A DNA stretch of 64,000 bases from Bin80 sp965208025 (GCA_965208025.1 OZ242302.1:1364001-1428000); one strand, 5' to 3'. Positions 11,101 to 20,229 are shown, counted from the stretch's first letter. Translations and numbers: made by a program. The notes: a model not told the origin generated them from the sequence alone.

Positions 11101-11829
11101 TGGGGGCAAACTTGTAGCCTAGTCACCCTACTTCCTCACGGATACGAAGGGCAAGGTCCAGAGCATTCGTCTGCGCGCCTCGAGCGTTTCCTTCAGCTTT
11201 GTGCCGAGGGAAACATGATTGTGTGCAATTTGAGTACCCCTGCAAATTACTTTCATGCCCTGAGGCAGCAGGTTTTGAGGGACGTAAAAAAACCACTGAT
11301 CCTCATGACTCCCAAGAGTCTCCTTCGCCATCCACTTACGATTTCCTCACCAGAAGAATTAACGAGCGGTGCTTTCCTTCCCGTGATTGGAGGCGAGAAA
11401 GATCCATCTCAGGTGGAGCGGATCGTGATCTGCAGTGGAAAGATCTATTACGACCTTCTGACTGAACTGAACAAGCATCCAGAGCAAGCTGCTCGAATCG
11501 CTCTCATTCGTCTTGAACAATACTATCCATGGCCTAATGATGCTCTACATGAGGAGTTTGGGCAATATAATCGCAAGATTGAACTTTGCTGGGCCCAAGA
11601 GGAACCCGCGAATATGGGTGCGTGGTCTTATGTGCGCCCGTTATTGACCAGTACACTCCGTTCCGCCAAGTTCGGACAGGATCCACGTATCCAGTACGCG
11701 GGACGCCATCCCAGTGCAAGCCCCGCAACTGGTAGTTCAATGGTCCACAAACTCGAGCAGGATGAAGTGATTGCTAATGCACTTCTACTACCAAACATCC
11801 GGGGAACAGAAACGGGAAACTCCTTATGA
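8158..11829 (+). CDS. kgd: Fused 2-oxoglutarate dehydrogenase E1 with E2-type succinyltransferase domain
   Basis: A 1223-aa TCA-cycle enzyme. Domain order: an E1o N-terminal segment (NTGYVEELFKRFQDDPSSV, SESWQDFF); a 2-oxoacid dehydrogenase acyltransferase catalytic domain (residues about 100-320) with motif YDHRVIQGAESGSFL, catalytic His about 285; then the thiamine-diphosphate E1o core, with GMTHRGRLN, IHGDAAFAGQG, RQHGHNEGDEP and the transketolase-like C-terminal half. No lipoyl domain is present, as in actinobacterial Kgd/OdhA, so a separate lipoylated E2 and an E3 are expected elsewhere. The length is almost that of the mycobacterial enzyme. The GTG at 8158 is the best start because the E1 N-terminal motif begins immediately after it. 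It stands alone in its transcription unit. Confidence 0.93.
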   Translation: MSILGFNTGYVEELFKRFQDDPSSVSESWQDFFVDYDPGEILSIPTDQPVETEKTVVTEPRPPSGNGLPIDADIALIRGPGAAVVENMEASLHIPTATSVRTLPVKLLTENRTLLNQYQRGVGGLKVSFTHIIAYAIVKALNVFPTMFSIFVRKEDQPTHVRPSRVNFGLAIDIERRGRRSLLVPNIKGAGQMNFAQFLAAYNEIIRRSRSNELTVEDFHGTNVTLTNPGMIGTSLSVPRLMPSQGVIVGIGAIGYPPEYQAISSPSASRVGLSPIMTITSTYDHRVIQGAESGSFLSYIADLLQGKDHFYTQLFEDLHIPYPPYVLSPDSTPQLVNSQETDAEMDMVVKQAKVMIMIRVFRVLGHLQADINPLQNNWKYHSELDPATYGLTVWDLDREFVTGGLGGKNVLPLRDILNILRETYTRRIGVSYMHISSPIEKRWLQEKIEPLRNAEELTLDDQRRILLKLNKAEAFERFLHTRFIGHKRFSIEGGESVVPMLDVIVSDAAEQGVHEIVIGMTHRGRLNILANIIGKSYEAIFSEFEGNINPDTIYGSGDVKYHLGSKGTYEAPSGAQVRLTLASNPSHLESVSPIVEGMVRAKQDHLRDTLDPELPGGQVVDAVIPVLIHGDAAFAGQGVVAETLNCSQLQGYHTGGTVHLVINNQIGFTTGPSEARSSTYATDVARLIEAPIFHVNGDDPEACVRVARLALDYRQVFNKDVVVDMLCYRQHGHNEGDEPTYTNPVLYRQIQSKRSPRKLYTESLLNRGAMTPDEAEKMLDDFRGLLQEAFERTSNLKGKDAAALLERFHNRSYESPPPVDTCVTQQQLEAILSALLHTPDGFNAHPKLMKQFQRRNEKLQTSGIIDWAFAEALAFGTLLQEGTTVRLSGQDSRRATFSQRHAVIYDQITNEEYIPLNNIADQQAKLHIYDSLLSEFAVAAFEYGYSVQNRDALVIWEAQFGDFANGAQIVFDQFLSSAEEKWGQTCSLVTLLPHGYEGQGPEHSSARLERFLQLCAEGNMIVCNLSTPANYFHALRQQVLRDVKKPLILMTPKSLLRHPLTISSPEELTSGAFLPVIGGEKDPSQVERIVICSGKIYYDLLTELNKHPEQAARIALIRLEQYYPWPNDALHEEFGQYNRKIELCWAQEEPANMGAWSYVRPLLTSTLRSAKFGQDPRIQYAGRHPSASPATGSSMVHKLEQDEVIANALLLPNIRGTETGNSL

Positions 11830-11893
11830 GTTCCTCGGAAGTCAAGAATGATCCAATTGCCCACTACTTGACAGTAGCAATAGACACGAAAGA

Positions 11894-12100
11894 CTAATAG
11901 CGGCGGTTATGCATTCTTGCATTACGGGCTGCTTTCTCTTTGGCGATTCTGCGATCCTCTGACGGCTTGGTGAATGCCATATTTTGGCGATGCATGCGTA
12001 ATATCCGACTCCGATTGACGGTCCGTTTGAACCGACGAAGGGCTCGGTCAATATTTTCTTTTTCTTTGACTTTAACGCCAACACCTATATGAAATGCCAA
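11894..12100 (-). CDS. rpsU: 30S ribosomal protein bS21
   Basis: 68 residues, very basic. The core KEKENIDRALRRFKR and the tail KEKAARNARMHNRRY are characteristic of bS21, which acts at the 30S platform near the anti-Shine-Dalgarno region. No ATG or GTG lies upstream of the conserved part; the TTG at 12098-12100 is the only ordinary start in frame, so translation initiates at TTG or another weak codon. It is transcribed toward the 3' end of the kgd-type gene. Length is normal for the family in this group. Confidence 0.88.
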   Translation of the reverse strand: MAFHIGVGVKVKEKENIDRALRRFKRTVNRSRILRMHRQNMAFTKPSEDRRIAKEKAARNARMHNRRY

Positions 12101-12234
12101 CTGACTATCTTTAAGTTAAAAAGTAAGTTTTTTACGAACAGGATATGATACTAAGGCATTCCAGATGTGTTCCTTGATAGAGAGCAATGAGAACTTGTAG
12201 GAATACTTCGGTGAAACTCTCTCAATGATTATCA

Positions 12235-13860
12235 CTACATGGTTACACTAAGTTGGACTAGTAGGATACCTCGACTCAATGACTCATTAATTTCAAATAA
12301 GTCATCCTGACGAGATCCACCCGCATCGTTAGGATGTACAGACCAGATATCCCGTTCTCCTTCTAAATGCAAACCTAGGTCAAGACGGATCGCATCCGTA
12401 ATCTGTACACCTCCTCCGATCGCAATAGCAGCACGCTCCGCTAAACTTGAATCTTCATCTCCAAATGATTGAGAAGATCCTGATTCTTTGTACGCAGTGG
12501 GCTTTACAGCCACCCCTGCTCTCGCATTAAAGCGATTCAGCTTGACCTCGGTTCCAAAAGCAAAATTCACAACGAAGCGGAATTCCTCTTCAATCGTTCC
12601 ATTAACATCTCTGAAGATTTCATTTCCCTCACTTGAATTTAATCTCAACTGAGTCCAATCAATCAACTCACCTTCAATAGTTAATAGAAAACGATTTATG
12701 TTATATCTCATCCCAATTCCCAATTTCCATGGGGAACGTAGCGAATATTCAAAGACACCATTACCAACATGATCGGAACGGTCACCGTAAATGGCTTCAC
12801 CTCCGAGATCAAAACGTGTTGTAAACTGAGTCCCATAGCTTTCTTCAATGGAAGTCCATGTGGGGGATTCAAGCGATAAACCCACACGAAAATCGTGACT
12901 TAGCTGAGCACTCATTCCACCGCGCAAATTTATTCCAACTTTTTCTGTGCGTAGCCTCTGTTGATAAATAAGTTCATCCAGCCCCTGCAACAATGTACCA
13001 TCATCCAAAAGTACATCGTATAAATCGGGGGTATTCTCGTTTGCGATGTCAATCTCGGTGAAGCTGTAATCAAATTGATAATCACCAAATACGATGTTAA
13101 TTGATGCTCCGGTCATAATCTCCTTGGTTGCCTGCCAAGCAATTCCACCGCTCAGTTCATAAGCATCACCAGATTCAGTAACCAGTCCAGATTGCCCAAT
13201 CAATGTTCCTGGCAAAACCGCCTGAAAAAATGGAAATTCTCCTTGGTCATAAAGCTCTCTGTAATATTCAATGCCCCCCCCATTGAATGCAGCAAATGGA
13301 AACTCCTCTAATTCGGCAAGATCACCATTCTGATCTACTGAGTACTCAGTGTCAAATGGAAGGAAGGATGTTGAAATTGTGGACTGGTTATTCTCTCCAC
13401 GAAAATCCAGTCGGCGCAGGAAGCTTCGAACATTGGAAATACTCAGACCTGTAACTAATTTCCCTTGCTCAACGGGCACATGATACACCAAGGCCAAATT
13501 TCCGAGCCCAGAATTATCCACCGATGATAACTCACGATCCAGACCAAAGCCATCAGCTTGGACTTCATCTATATTACTACTGAATGAAGATCGTCGAAGA
13601 GACACATTAAGATGTGTGCGATTAACATAACCCAACCCTGCGGGATTACTGTTTAGAGCGCTAAAATCTCCAAATCCGGCATAGCCGCGCGTGGACATTC
13701 CCATCATTCGTGCACCTACAGCAAAATCACGCTGACTCAGACTCCAAACCTCATCAGCAGTCTGCGCAGAAATTGATGGTGCAATCATTGCCATAAGAAG
13801 AATAACAATGTGATAACAACTAAATCTATGGACAATGCTGTAACTGTACGTCGGTTTCAT
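12235..13860 (-). CDS. OMPP1/FadL/TodX-like outer-membrane transport protein
   Basis: A 541-aa protein with a signal peptide (hydrophobic HIVILLMAMIAPSISAQ) and the early motif GARMMGMSTRGYAGFGDFSA followed by LNSNPAGLGY. That pattern of an alternating small-residue strand plus an asparagine-rich NPAG box is typical of OMPP1/FadL-type long-chain fatty-acid or hydrocarbon porins. The remainder is beta-strand-rich with many aromatic strand ends. Substrate unknown. It shares orientation with the repeat lipoprotein at 13994-15526, 133 nt upstream, and may form a unit with it. Confidence 0.78.
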   Translation of the reverse strand: MKPTYSYSIVHRFSCYHIVILLMAMIAPSISAQTADEVWSLSQRDFAVGARMMGMSTRGYAGFGDFSALNSNPAGLGYVNRTHLNVSLRRSSFSSNIDEVQADGFGLDRELSSVDNSGLGNLALVYHVPVEQGKLVTGLSISNVRSFLRRLDFRGENNQSTISTSFLPFDTEYSVDQNGDLAELEEFPFAAFNGGGIEYYRELYDQGEFPFFQAVLPGTLIGQSGLVTESGDAYELSGGIAWQATKEIMTGASINIVFGDYQFDYSFTEIDIANENTPDLYDVLLDDGTLLQGLDELIYQQRLRTEKVGINLRGGMSAQLSHDFRVGLSLESPTWTSIEESYGTQFTTRFDLGGEAIYGDRSDHVGNGVFEYSLRSPWKLGIGMRYNINRFLLTIEGELIDWTQLRLNSSEGNEIFRDVNGTIEEEFRFVVNFAFGTEVKLNRFNARAGVAVKPTAYKESGSSQSFGDEDSSLAERAAIAIGGGVQITDAIRLDLGLHLEGERDIWSVHPNDAGGSRQDDLFEINESLSRGILLVQLSVTM

Positions 13861-13993
13861 GTTCTTTAATTTATTTCCAATCTACGGTGTAATCATAAGT
13901 CATCCACACACCAGATAATTGATGTCAAAAGAGAGTTCAGTGATAGCAGAATTTTCCTATAATTAGTTACCTCTACTTGACGATGAACGACGA

Positions 13994-15526
13994 TTAGAGG
14001 TTTGAGGCATCTACTAAACTCCTCCGACTAACATCAGATGCTCGGCGAGTTGCAGGCTTATTTGAATCGCCGAGTCTACTTTGTGTCTGCGAAGCAGCAT
14101 GAGAACTGCCATCAGATGACATACTTCGGGAGCGAGTCGCTGGCACAGAGCGGCTACTGCTTCCCGATGATGAACTACGGGTTCGTGGAGTGGAACGTGT
14201 TGCTGGCGCAGAGCGGCTACTGCTTCCCGATGATGAACTACGGGTTCGTGGAGTGGAACGTGTTGCTGGCGCAGAGCGGCTACTGCTTCCCGATGATGAA
14301 CTACGGGTTCGTGGAGTGGAACGGGTCGCCGGTTTTGAACGAGTCGTGTCTCCTGATGAACTACGAGTACGCGGAGTGGAACGGGTCGCAGGCGCAGAGC
14401 GTCTACTGCTTCCCGATGATGAATTACGGGTTCGCGGAGTGGAACGGGTCGCCGGTTTTGAACGAGTCGTGTCTCCTGATGAATTACGGGTTCGCGGAGT
14501 GGAACGGGTCGTCGGTTTTGAACGAGTCGTGTCTCCTGATGAACTACGGGTACGCGGAGTGGTGCGGGTCGCTGGCTTTGAGCGAGTACTGCTCCTATCT
14601 GAACTACGGGTTCGAGGAGTAGAACGAGTGCTCGGAGTAGAACGGGTACTGCCCCGCTCTGAACTGCGGGTTCGAGGAGAGGAACGAGTACTCGGAGTGG
14701 AACGGGTATCCCTGTTAGTCGTGCTTCGAGTTCGTGGGGAGTTTCCACGTGATTGATCAGCGGGAACGCTTCGTTTGACACCCGCACGCTCACGCGTTGA
14801 TGAGTCATCGTCTACGGAGCGTTGAACCCCTCGCGCCCGACGATCAGATGTAAAAGCACCAGTACGCGTTCTGCTTCTGGCCAATTCACTCATCCTTTCA
14901 CTCCGACGTTCAACTACGTTGCGCCTACCCTCAAATGAATCATCTTGGCTAGTTCCGTAACTACGACCGCGGGTCGTTACCCCCCTGCGCCCTATGTGAG
15001 ATCCACGAGGTTCGTAATTGGTCTCATAATGTGCAGGATAGCCCCAGAAAGGTGAACCACCGTAGTATCCATATCTCCAGGGATTCCCCCATCCTCCGTA
15101 GTACGAGCCATAATAATGATGGGGATTATACCATCCATAATTGTATGGCGAGTAGTAATAAGGCCGATTCCAACCAAAACTGATGTGAAAGCTCGGCCCA
15201 CCATACCAGTCGTCGTAGTAATACGGATCGTGCCAGTATGGATCATAGGAGTATGAATGGCCATAGAAAGTAGAAAAATGCCTGCGATAGCGAGTGGATC
15301 GCGTGTAATAGTGATCATAGCTATCTTCGTAAAAATAGTTGTTTACCACCACACTGTCGCCGTATGGCGTCTCGTATTCCGTCACCTCTTGATAGTCAGG
15401 CTCTCTATCAATGTAACGAGTACCCAACTGTGTGTAACACCCAGAAGCGAAGAGAGCTAATCCGACGATAAGAGAAAAAAACCTTAGAGTTTTTTTGCCA
15501 GTAATATGTTGTGAATGGTCAGTCAT
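13994..15526 (-). CDS. Repeat-containing lipoprotein, Tyr/His-rich then Arg/Ser/Thr-rich
   Basis: A 510-aa protein. The N-terminal signal ends in a lipobox (LFASGC, Cys30), so it should be a lipoprotein. Residues about 60-175 are extraordinarily rich in Tyr, His, Gly and Trp (for example DPYWHDPYYYDDWYGG). The C-terminal half is low-complexity and very basic, built from about ten units of 20-21 residues of the type RSAPATRSTPRTRSSSSG. It ends with a non-repetitive tail, RRSLVDASNL. No enzymatic domain is visible. An envelope structural or adhesive role, or polyanion binding by the basic tail, is conceivable but only an inference. The repeat is open in several frames on both strands, so frame choice rests on the signal peptide. 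Confidence 0.72.
   Translation of the reverse strand: MTDHSQHITGKKTLRFFSLIVGLALFASGCYTQLGTRYIDREPDYQEVTEYETPYGDSVVVNNYFYEDSYDHYYTRSTRYRRHFSTFYGHSYSYDPYWHDPYYYDDWYGGPSFHISFGWNRPYYYSPYNYGWYNPHHYYGSYYGGWGNPWRYGYYGGSPFWGYPAHYETNYEPRGSHIGRRGVTTRGRSYGTSQDDSFEGRRNVVERRSERMSELARSRTRTGAFTSDRRARGVQRSVDDDSSTRERAGVKRSVPADQSRGNSPRTRSTTNRDTRSTPSTRSSPRTRSSERGSTRSTPSTRSTPRTRSSDRSSTRSKPATRTTPRTRSSSGDTTRSKPTTRSTPRTRNSSGDTTRSKPATRSTPRTRNSSSGSSRRSAPATRSTPRTRSSSGDTTRSKPATRSTPRTRSSSSGSSSRSAPATRSTPRTRSSSSGSSSRSAPATRSTPRTRSSSSGSSSRSVPATRSRSMSSDGSSHAASQTQSRLGDSNKPATRRASDVSRRSLVDASNL
14130..14720. repeat. Tandem repeat of 60/63 bp within the lipoprotein gene
   Basis: The anchor GGAG (plus strand) recurs at 14187, 14250, 14313, 14373, 14436, 14496, 14556, 14616 and 14676, that is with spacings of 63, 63, 60, 63, 60, 60, 60 and 60. 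Every unit keeps the reading frame. The first three units (about 14133-14320) are nearly identical, which suggests recent expansion; the units toward 14700 are more diverged. Copy-number change would lengthen or shorten the protein without frameshift. Confidence 0.9.
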
Positions 15527-15888
15527 GATTCCGTAGTTTGAATGGCATTATTGATAACTAAGTAAACGAATATTTGGTCCAACACTAAATAGTCGCATCA
15601 CTGAACTAAATGATAGCATGCTATCTTGCCTAGATGTGTTGCAAATATCGGACCACAAATATGTCAATAATATTATATTTCTACTAAGAAAAGAGAGATT
15701 AATCCCTCATGACAAATGATCTTTTTTTCATCCGAGATTATTAGGATATTTCCCAGATGGACGTGTGATGAGTTGATGGATGTAATATCATTGACTATTT
15801 TCTACCCATGAATCGGTTGCTGGAAATGCTTGGTAGGAACACATGGCAAATCTTGCGTTATAGCCGTATATGATTGCTGGATTTATCA
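15527..15888. other. Intergenic region, divergent promoters expected
   Basis: An AT-rich 362-bp spacer between the start of the lipoprotein gene (-) and the aldo/keto reductase gene (+). I see no ORF, RNA gene or strong hairpin in it. It should hold two divergent promoters. Confidence 0.4.
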
Positions 15889-16860
15889 ATGAATCATCGT
15901 CTTCTTGGTCGTACTGGATTTTCTGTTAGCGAAATTGGCTATGGAATGTGGGGGATGTCGGGTTGGAAAGATTCGGATGACGCCGAGTCAATCCACTCCT
16001 TGCAACGAGCGGTTGACCTGGGTTGTACATTTTTTGATACAGCTTGGGCCTATGGCAATGGTCATAGTGAAAGACTCCTTGGACAACTCGTACGAAATAA
16101 TCCAGACAAACGAATCTATACAGCATCTAAAATCCCTCCAAAGAATCGGTCATGGCCCAGTAAACGAGAACATACGCTTCAAGACTGTTTTCCACCCGAT
16201 TACGTTCAATCTTATATTCAATTGAGTCTCAAAAATATCGGATTGGCTCAGTTAGACCTTATGCAACTACACACCTGGGAAGATTCATGGTTGCAAGAAG
16301 ATCGCTGGATTCAGGAACTTCAAAGGACGAAAGAAAATGGCGAGATTGGTGCAATTGGAATTAGTCTTAATCGGTGGGAGCCCTGGAATGGAATTCAGGC
16401 AGTTCAAAGTGGGCTTGTTGATTGTGTTCAGGTGATTTATAATATCTTTGACCAAAACCCAGTTGATGACCTTTTTCCAGCCTGTGAAGCAAATCAAGTC
16501 GGGATCATTGCCCGAGTTCCGTTTGATGAAGGAACGCTCACTGGAAATATTACACTTGAGTCCTCCTGGCCGAAAGGAGATTGGCGTAATACCTATTTTG
16601 TTGAAGAAAACCTGCGAAGCAGTGTAGCACATGTAGAGCCCCTACGCAAAATCATTCCTCCTGATTGTACCATGGCCGAAATAGCCCTCCGATTTATATT
16701 GAGTAATCCTTTAGTTAGCACGACCATCCCAGGGATGCGAAAAATGCATCATGTAGAGGCAAATATAGCTGTAAGCGACAAAGGACCGCTGGAATCCTCT
16801 CTATTGGAATCTCTGTATAAGTTTCGTTGGGACCGCGAGCCAACCTCTTGGTCGCAGTAA
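15889..16860 (+). CDS. Aldo/keto reductase
   Basis: A 323-aa NADPH-dependent oxidoreductase of the aldo/keto reductase superfamily (TIM barrel). The start is ATG 15889 (MNHRLLGRTGFSVSEIGYG); a TTG five codons earlier is less likely. The catalytic tetrad can be followed: Asp in FFDTAWAYG, Tyr in the same motif, Lys in TASKIPP and His in LMQLHTW. The late segment EIALRFILSNPLVSTTIPGM is the usual cofactor-binding end of the barrel. It resembles the YghZ/YajO-like group acting on small aldehydes and ketones; the substrate is unknown. The TonB-type receptor gene follows after 81 nt on the same strand. Confidence 0.88.
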   Translation: MNHRLLGRTGFSVSEIGYGMWGMSGWKDSDDAESIHSLQRAVDLGCTFFDTAWAYGNGHSERLLGQLVRNNPDKRIYTASKIPPKNRSWPSKREHTLQDCFPPDYVQSYIQLSLKNIGLAQLDLMQLHTWEDSWLQEDRWIQELQRTKENGEIGAIGISLNRWEPWNGIQAVQSGLVDCVQVIYNIFDQNPVDDLFPACEANQVGIIARVPFDEGTLTGNITLESSWPKGDWRNTYFVEENLRSSVAHVEPLRKIIPPDCTMAEIALRFILSNPLVSTTIPGMRKMHHVEANIAVSDKGPLESSLLESLYKFRWDREPTSWSQ

Positions 16861-16941
16861 TTCATCCACTCATTCAACTACAATATCAATCCTGCCTACC
16901 GTTACCTCGCAAATTACTTAATCCAAGCCCTAGTGCCTGGT

Positions 16942-19371
16942 ATGTATCATGTTGTTTCGTCCATCCTTCTTTTGACCTTGGTAACCGTGCAAGCTGTTGC
17001 ACAACCTTGGGGAACAGTTAAGGGAATTATAACTGAATCTGAAACCCAGCTTCCGCTCCCCAATGTAACGATTCTGGTCAACAATACAAATTTTGGGACA
17101 GTTTCCAATGACTCCGGGTTCTATTCGCTCGAACTTCCGCAAGGGCCGTATGCGTTAAGTTTTTCATACGTTGGATTTGCAAGCCAAACGGACTCTGTGT
17201 TTATAAGTGCTAGAACGACATCTATTGTTGACATCCAACTTCTTCCCACAGTACTGGAGGGCGAGGAAGTTGTCGTGGAAGATGGGAGCATTCTGGGTTC
17301 GGGAGTACGGCAAATTGCACCTGAACAAGTTCGTAATATGCCTTCTCCCTTCAAAGGATATCAGGCTCTACTCGTACTACCTGGGGTTTCAGCGAATAAT
17401 GAATTGACGAATCAATATTCGGTGCGTGGAGGGGGATTTAATGAGAATCTGATATTTCTCAACGGTTTTGAAATTCACATGCCTTTCCGCCCAAGACAAG
17501 GAGAGCAAGAAGGGATTGGTCTATTTAACCCTGATTTGGCTCGCCGAATCACTCTTTACACGGGGGGCTTTCCTTCTAGGTATGGGGGTAAAATTTCTTC
17601 GGCATTAGATATTGAGTATGGAGCCACCAATGACTTTTCAACCAGTGCGACTCTGTCCCTTCTGGATGGCAGCGCTTCATCGTCGGCTACCCATGGACCC
17701 TTCTCCTGGCAAATTGGATTGCGAAAAGCAAGGGCTCGACGGTTTTTTTCAACCCAAGAACTAAAGGGCAATTATCAGCCCGATTATGAAGATGTTCAAG
17801 CTCAGTTTACATATTCTCTCAATTCCCGACATGAGTTAGAATTCATCGGACTTTATGCAAATCATGAGTTTCTCTTAGATCCAGGAGCACGGCGAACCTT
17901 CTATGGGACCGTATCATCCGACGGTAGCCCCTCAGATATTCGATCCATCTGGCTCACCTATTCCAGTAATAGTGAAGAGATTGACGGTTACCAGACAGGC
18001 CTCACAGGTTTACGACTCAATAATAGATTAGGTAGCCGTTGGACACTTCAACACGATCTAAGCATCTATTCAACAAGTGAAAAAGAATTCTACCTCCTGG
18101 AGGGGAATGTAATCCTCTATGATGTTATAACGAATAATGATGCTGACCTTGTAGAGATGCCCACAGGCTTTGCCCGTCAAGAGGATTTTGCAGATAATAA
18201 GATCACAGCTACGAATATAGTTGGAAGTGGACGGTATCAATGGAATAATGGGCATCATGCAATAGAGGGTGGGTGGAATGTAAAGCAATTGGACTTCAAG
18301 GATAGTCTGATGGAACAGTCTATCATACTTGGTTCAGGGCTGGATATGAATCCATCTCGATTCGTTGTGGACAGCTTACAAGGATCAGTTGATTTTAGTT
18401 CATCACAGGTGAGTCTCTACATAGAGGATTCATTCAGTTTGAAGAATGGGCTTCTGGTTGAAGCAGGTCTACGGGGGGATTGGTATGAATTTAATCGCGA
18501 AAGTACAATTTCCCCCCGGGTAAATATGCGCTACGAGGCCTCAAAGCAACTCACGCTGACCGCCTCGGGTGGAATCTATTACCAACAACCATCCTATCGC
18601 GAGTTACGTGGAACGCCACGCTCTGATTTGCCGCTTGCTCAATCATTGAATCAAAACCTGCGCTCGCAACGCTCAGTCCAGATGATCGCTGGTGCAGAGT
18701 TGTTTATTCCCGGTCGAAGACTATATCTCTACGGCGAAGCTTATTACAAAAAGCTTTCCAATCTGATCAGTTACTCGTTAGAGAATGTGAGGATCAACTA
18801 CAGTGGTTTTAATGATACCCGTGGCCATGTGTATGGTGCAGATCTTCAAGCCAGAGGGGAATTTGTGCCAGGTATGGAAAGCTGGATCAATTATAGCTTT
18901 ATGGTTGCCCGCGAACGGTTTATGCCTGAGTATGCCACTGCATTTAATTCAGGTCTACTCCCCAGACCTACTGACCAGCGACATACAGTTGCGCTACTCG
19001 TTCAGGATTATGTCCCGATGGATCCCACTTGGAAATTGCACATGCGTATACTGTTCGGAAGTGGTCTACCCTACACTCCCCCAGTCCCAGGGCGACGTGT
19101 TGGAAATATACTGTCTCAGGTTCCAGGGGATCGACACTCTGCACGTTACACTGAATTCCGTCGCATTGACTTTGGAACAACAAAAATGATCACTCTGACT
19201 GAACGTCCAAAGCCTCTAAAGCTTGAGATTACCGCTGAGATTCTAAATGTTTTTGATATCATTAATACGGTCTCATACTCGTGGTTACCAGATGCAACTG
19301 GAGTTTGGCAGCGCATTCCAACACGTCTAACCCCTCGCACCATTAACCTGCGTCTGCGTATTTCAATATAG
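16942..19371 (+). CDS. TonB-dependent receptor with CarboxypepD_reg-like domain
   Basis: About 809 aa from ATG 16942; a GTG three codons upstream is possible. The signal peptide (VVSSILLLTLVTVQAVAQ) is followed by a carboxypeptidase-regulatory-like beta-sandwich (residues about 28-110: GTVKGIITE, GTVSNDSGFYSLELPQGPY). Then comes a TonB plug (VLPGVSANNELTNQYSVRGG) and a 22-strand-type barrel with ITLYTGGFPSRYGGKISS early in it. This is the usual SusC/BtuB-like layout in Bacteroidota, importing large or scarce substrates across the outer membrane. No SusD partner is adjacent, so the ligand cannot be inferred. The protein ends in NLRLRISI. Confidence 0.85.
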   Translation: MYHVVSSILLLTLVTVQAVAQPWGTVKGIITESETQLPLPNVTILVNNTNFGTVSNDSGFYSLELPQGPYALSFSYVGFASQTDSVFISARTTSIVDIQLLPTVLEGEEVVVEDGSILGSGVRQIAPEQVRNMPSPFKGYQALLVLPGVSANNELTNQYSVRGGGFNENLIFLNGFEIHMPFRPRQGEQEGIGLFNPDLARRITLYTGGFPSRYGGKISSALDIEYGATNDFSTSATLSLLDGSASSSATHGPFSWQIGLRKARARRFFSTQELKGNYQPDYEDVQAQFTYSLNSRHELEFIGLYANHEFLLDPGARRTFYGTVSSDGSPSDIRSIWLTYSSNSEEIDGYQTGLTGLRLNNRLGSRWTLQHDLSIYSTSEKEFYLLEGNVILYDVITNNDADLVEMPTGFARQEDFADNKITATNIVGSGRYQWNNGHHAIEGGWNVKQLDFKDSLMEQSIILGSGLDMNPSRFVVDSLQGSVDFSSSQVSLYIEDSFSLKNGLLVEAGLRGDWYEFNRESTISPRVNMRYEASKQLTLTASGGIYYQQPSYRELRGTPRSDLPLAQSLNQNLRSQRSVQMIAGAELFIPGRRLYLYGEAYYKKLSNLISYSLENVRINYSGFNDTRGHVYGADLQARGEFVPGMESWINYSFMVARERFMPEYATAFNSGLLPRPTDQRHTVALLVQDYVPMDPTWKLHMRILFGSGLPYTPPVPGRRVGNILSQVPGDRHSARYTEFRRIDFGTTKMITLTERPKPLKLEITAEILNVFDIINTVSYSWLPDATGVWQRIPTRLTPRTINLRLRISI

Positions 19372-20229
19372 TTGCAGAATCAACCTCCGATTCTTCGTTA
19401 ATTGCGTGGAGTATCTGTGCTCAGCCACAAAAAGCAGATTGCCTGAATAGTACAAAAACCTGAGGAAGACTAAAGTCTTGGCGGTTCATAAATATTAGAA
19501 CGACGATCCATATGTGAAGAGAGTCACTTCATCTTTAAGCCCTTTACTCATTGGATAAATTGGGTAAGCTGGTGGTGGAATCTGCATTGAATAATTTCAA
19601 TCAACGGAGTCGGGATCTTGTGCGGGTAGGAAGTGTAGGGGCGTTGGAGCGAGTGGTGGCCTTGACGGCTGTGAAGATACACTGGTAGGGCTGTTTAGTG
19701 CAGGACCAGAATGGGAGCGTATCAGGCGCACCGTGCAACATAGGACTCAACTGAAATTGACAGCAGAATGATCACCCTCATTAAGGCAGATGGGAAGATG
19801 TGTTCATGAAGAGATGTGAGTGGAGTTTTGGAAGGTACTCCGAAATTTTTTGCGCGCAGTATGAGTCTATTCCAGCAATAGCACGGAGTGGATACAATTT
19901 GAACAACATCTACCTCGTAACTATTTCATATCTGAAAAACGGCATTTTTCTGGCACGCACTCGTTCTGATGATTCGGATAGAAGAATTTCAGGAAGTACT
20001 TCTCCATCCGCTTGGTTCAGAAAAATACTTTCAGGATGTAAGCATCTCTCATCAGAGGATTCAAGAGATTATTGGATTGATACAAAGTTATGGTATCCAG
20101 ATCGTCTCATTTTTATTTTAAGGGGAACACTGTTCCAGAAAAATCTCTAAGCATTTCAACAAACCTAAGGAACAACCCTGAATCAGATCCTATCTTGATG
20201 GCAACTCATTGGACTATCAATTGTATCAC
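19372..20229. other. Region without convincing gene, possibly degraded
   Basis: About 860 bp between the receptor and the DUF5683-like gene. A 116-codon ORF at 19800-20150 and a short alternative frame around 19969-20130 both look protein-like locally, but neither matches a family I recognise. Another short open segment lies at about 19560-19690. It may be a decayed gene; I do not annotate a CDS. Confidence 0.35.

Noticed and set aside
14130..14720. CRISPR-like array
   Set aside because: The units are contiguous and coding with no unique spacers. No cas genes were found in the window.
14038..14756. Long + strand ORFs over the repeat (194 and 188 codons)
   Set aside because: They are consequences of a repeat whose unit is a multiple of 3; the - frame has a signal peptide, a lipobox and non-repetitive ends, the + frames do not.
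19800..20150. 116-codon ORF upstream of the DUF5683-like gene
   Set aside because: No recognisable motif, and a competing frame in the same stretch looks equally protein-like; it cannot be supported as a gene.
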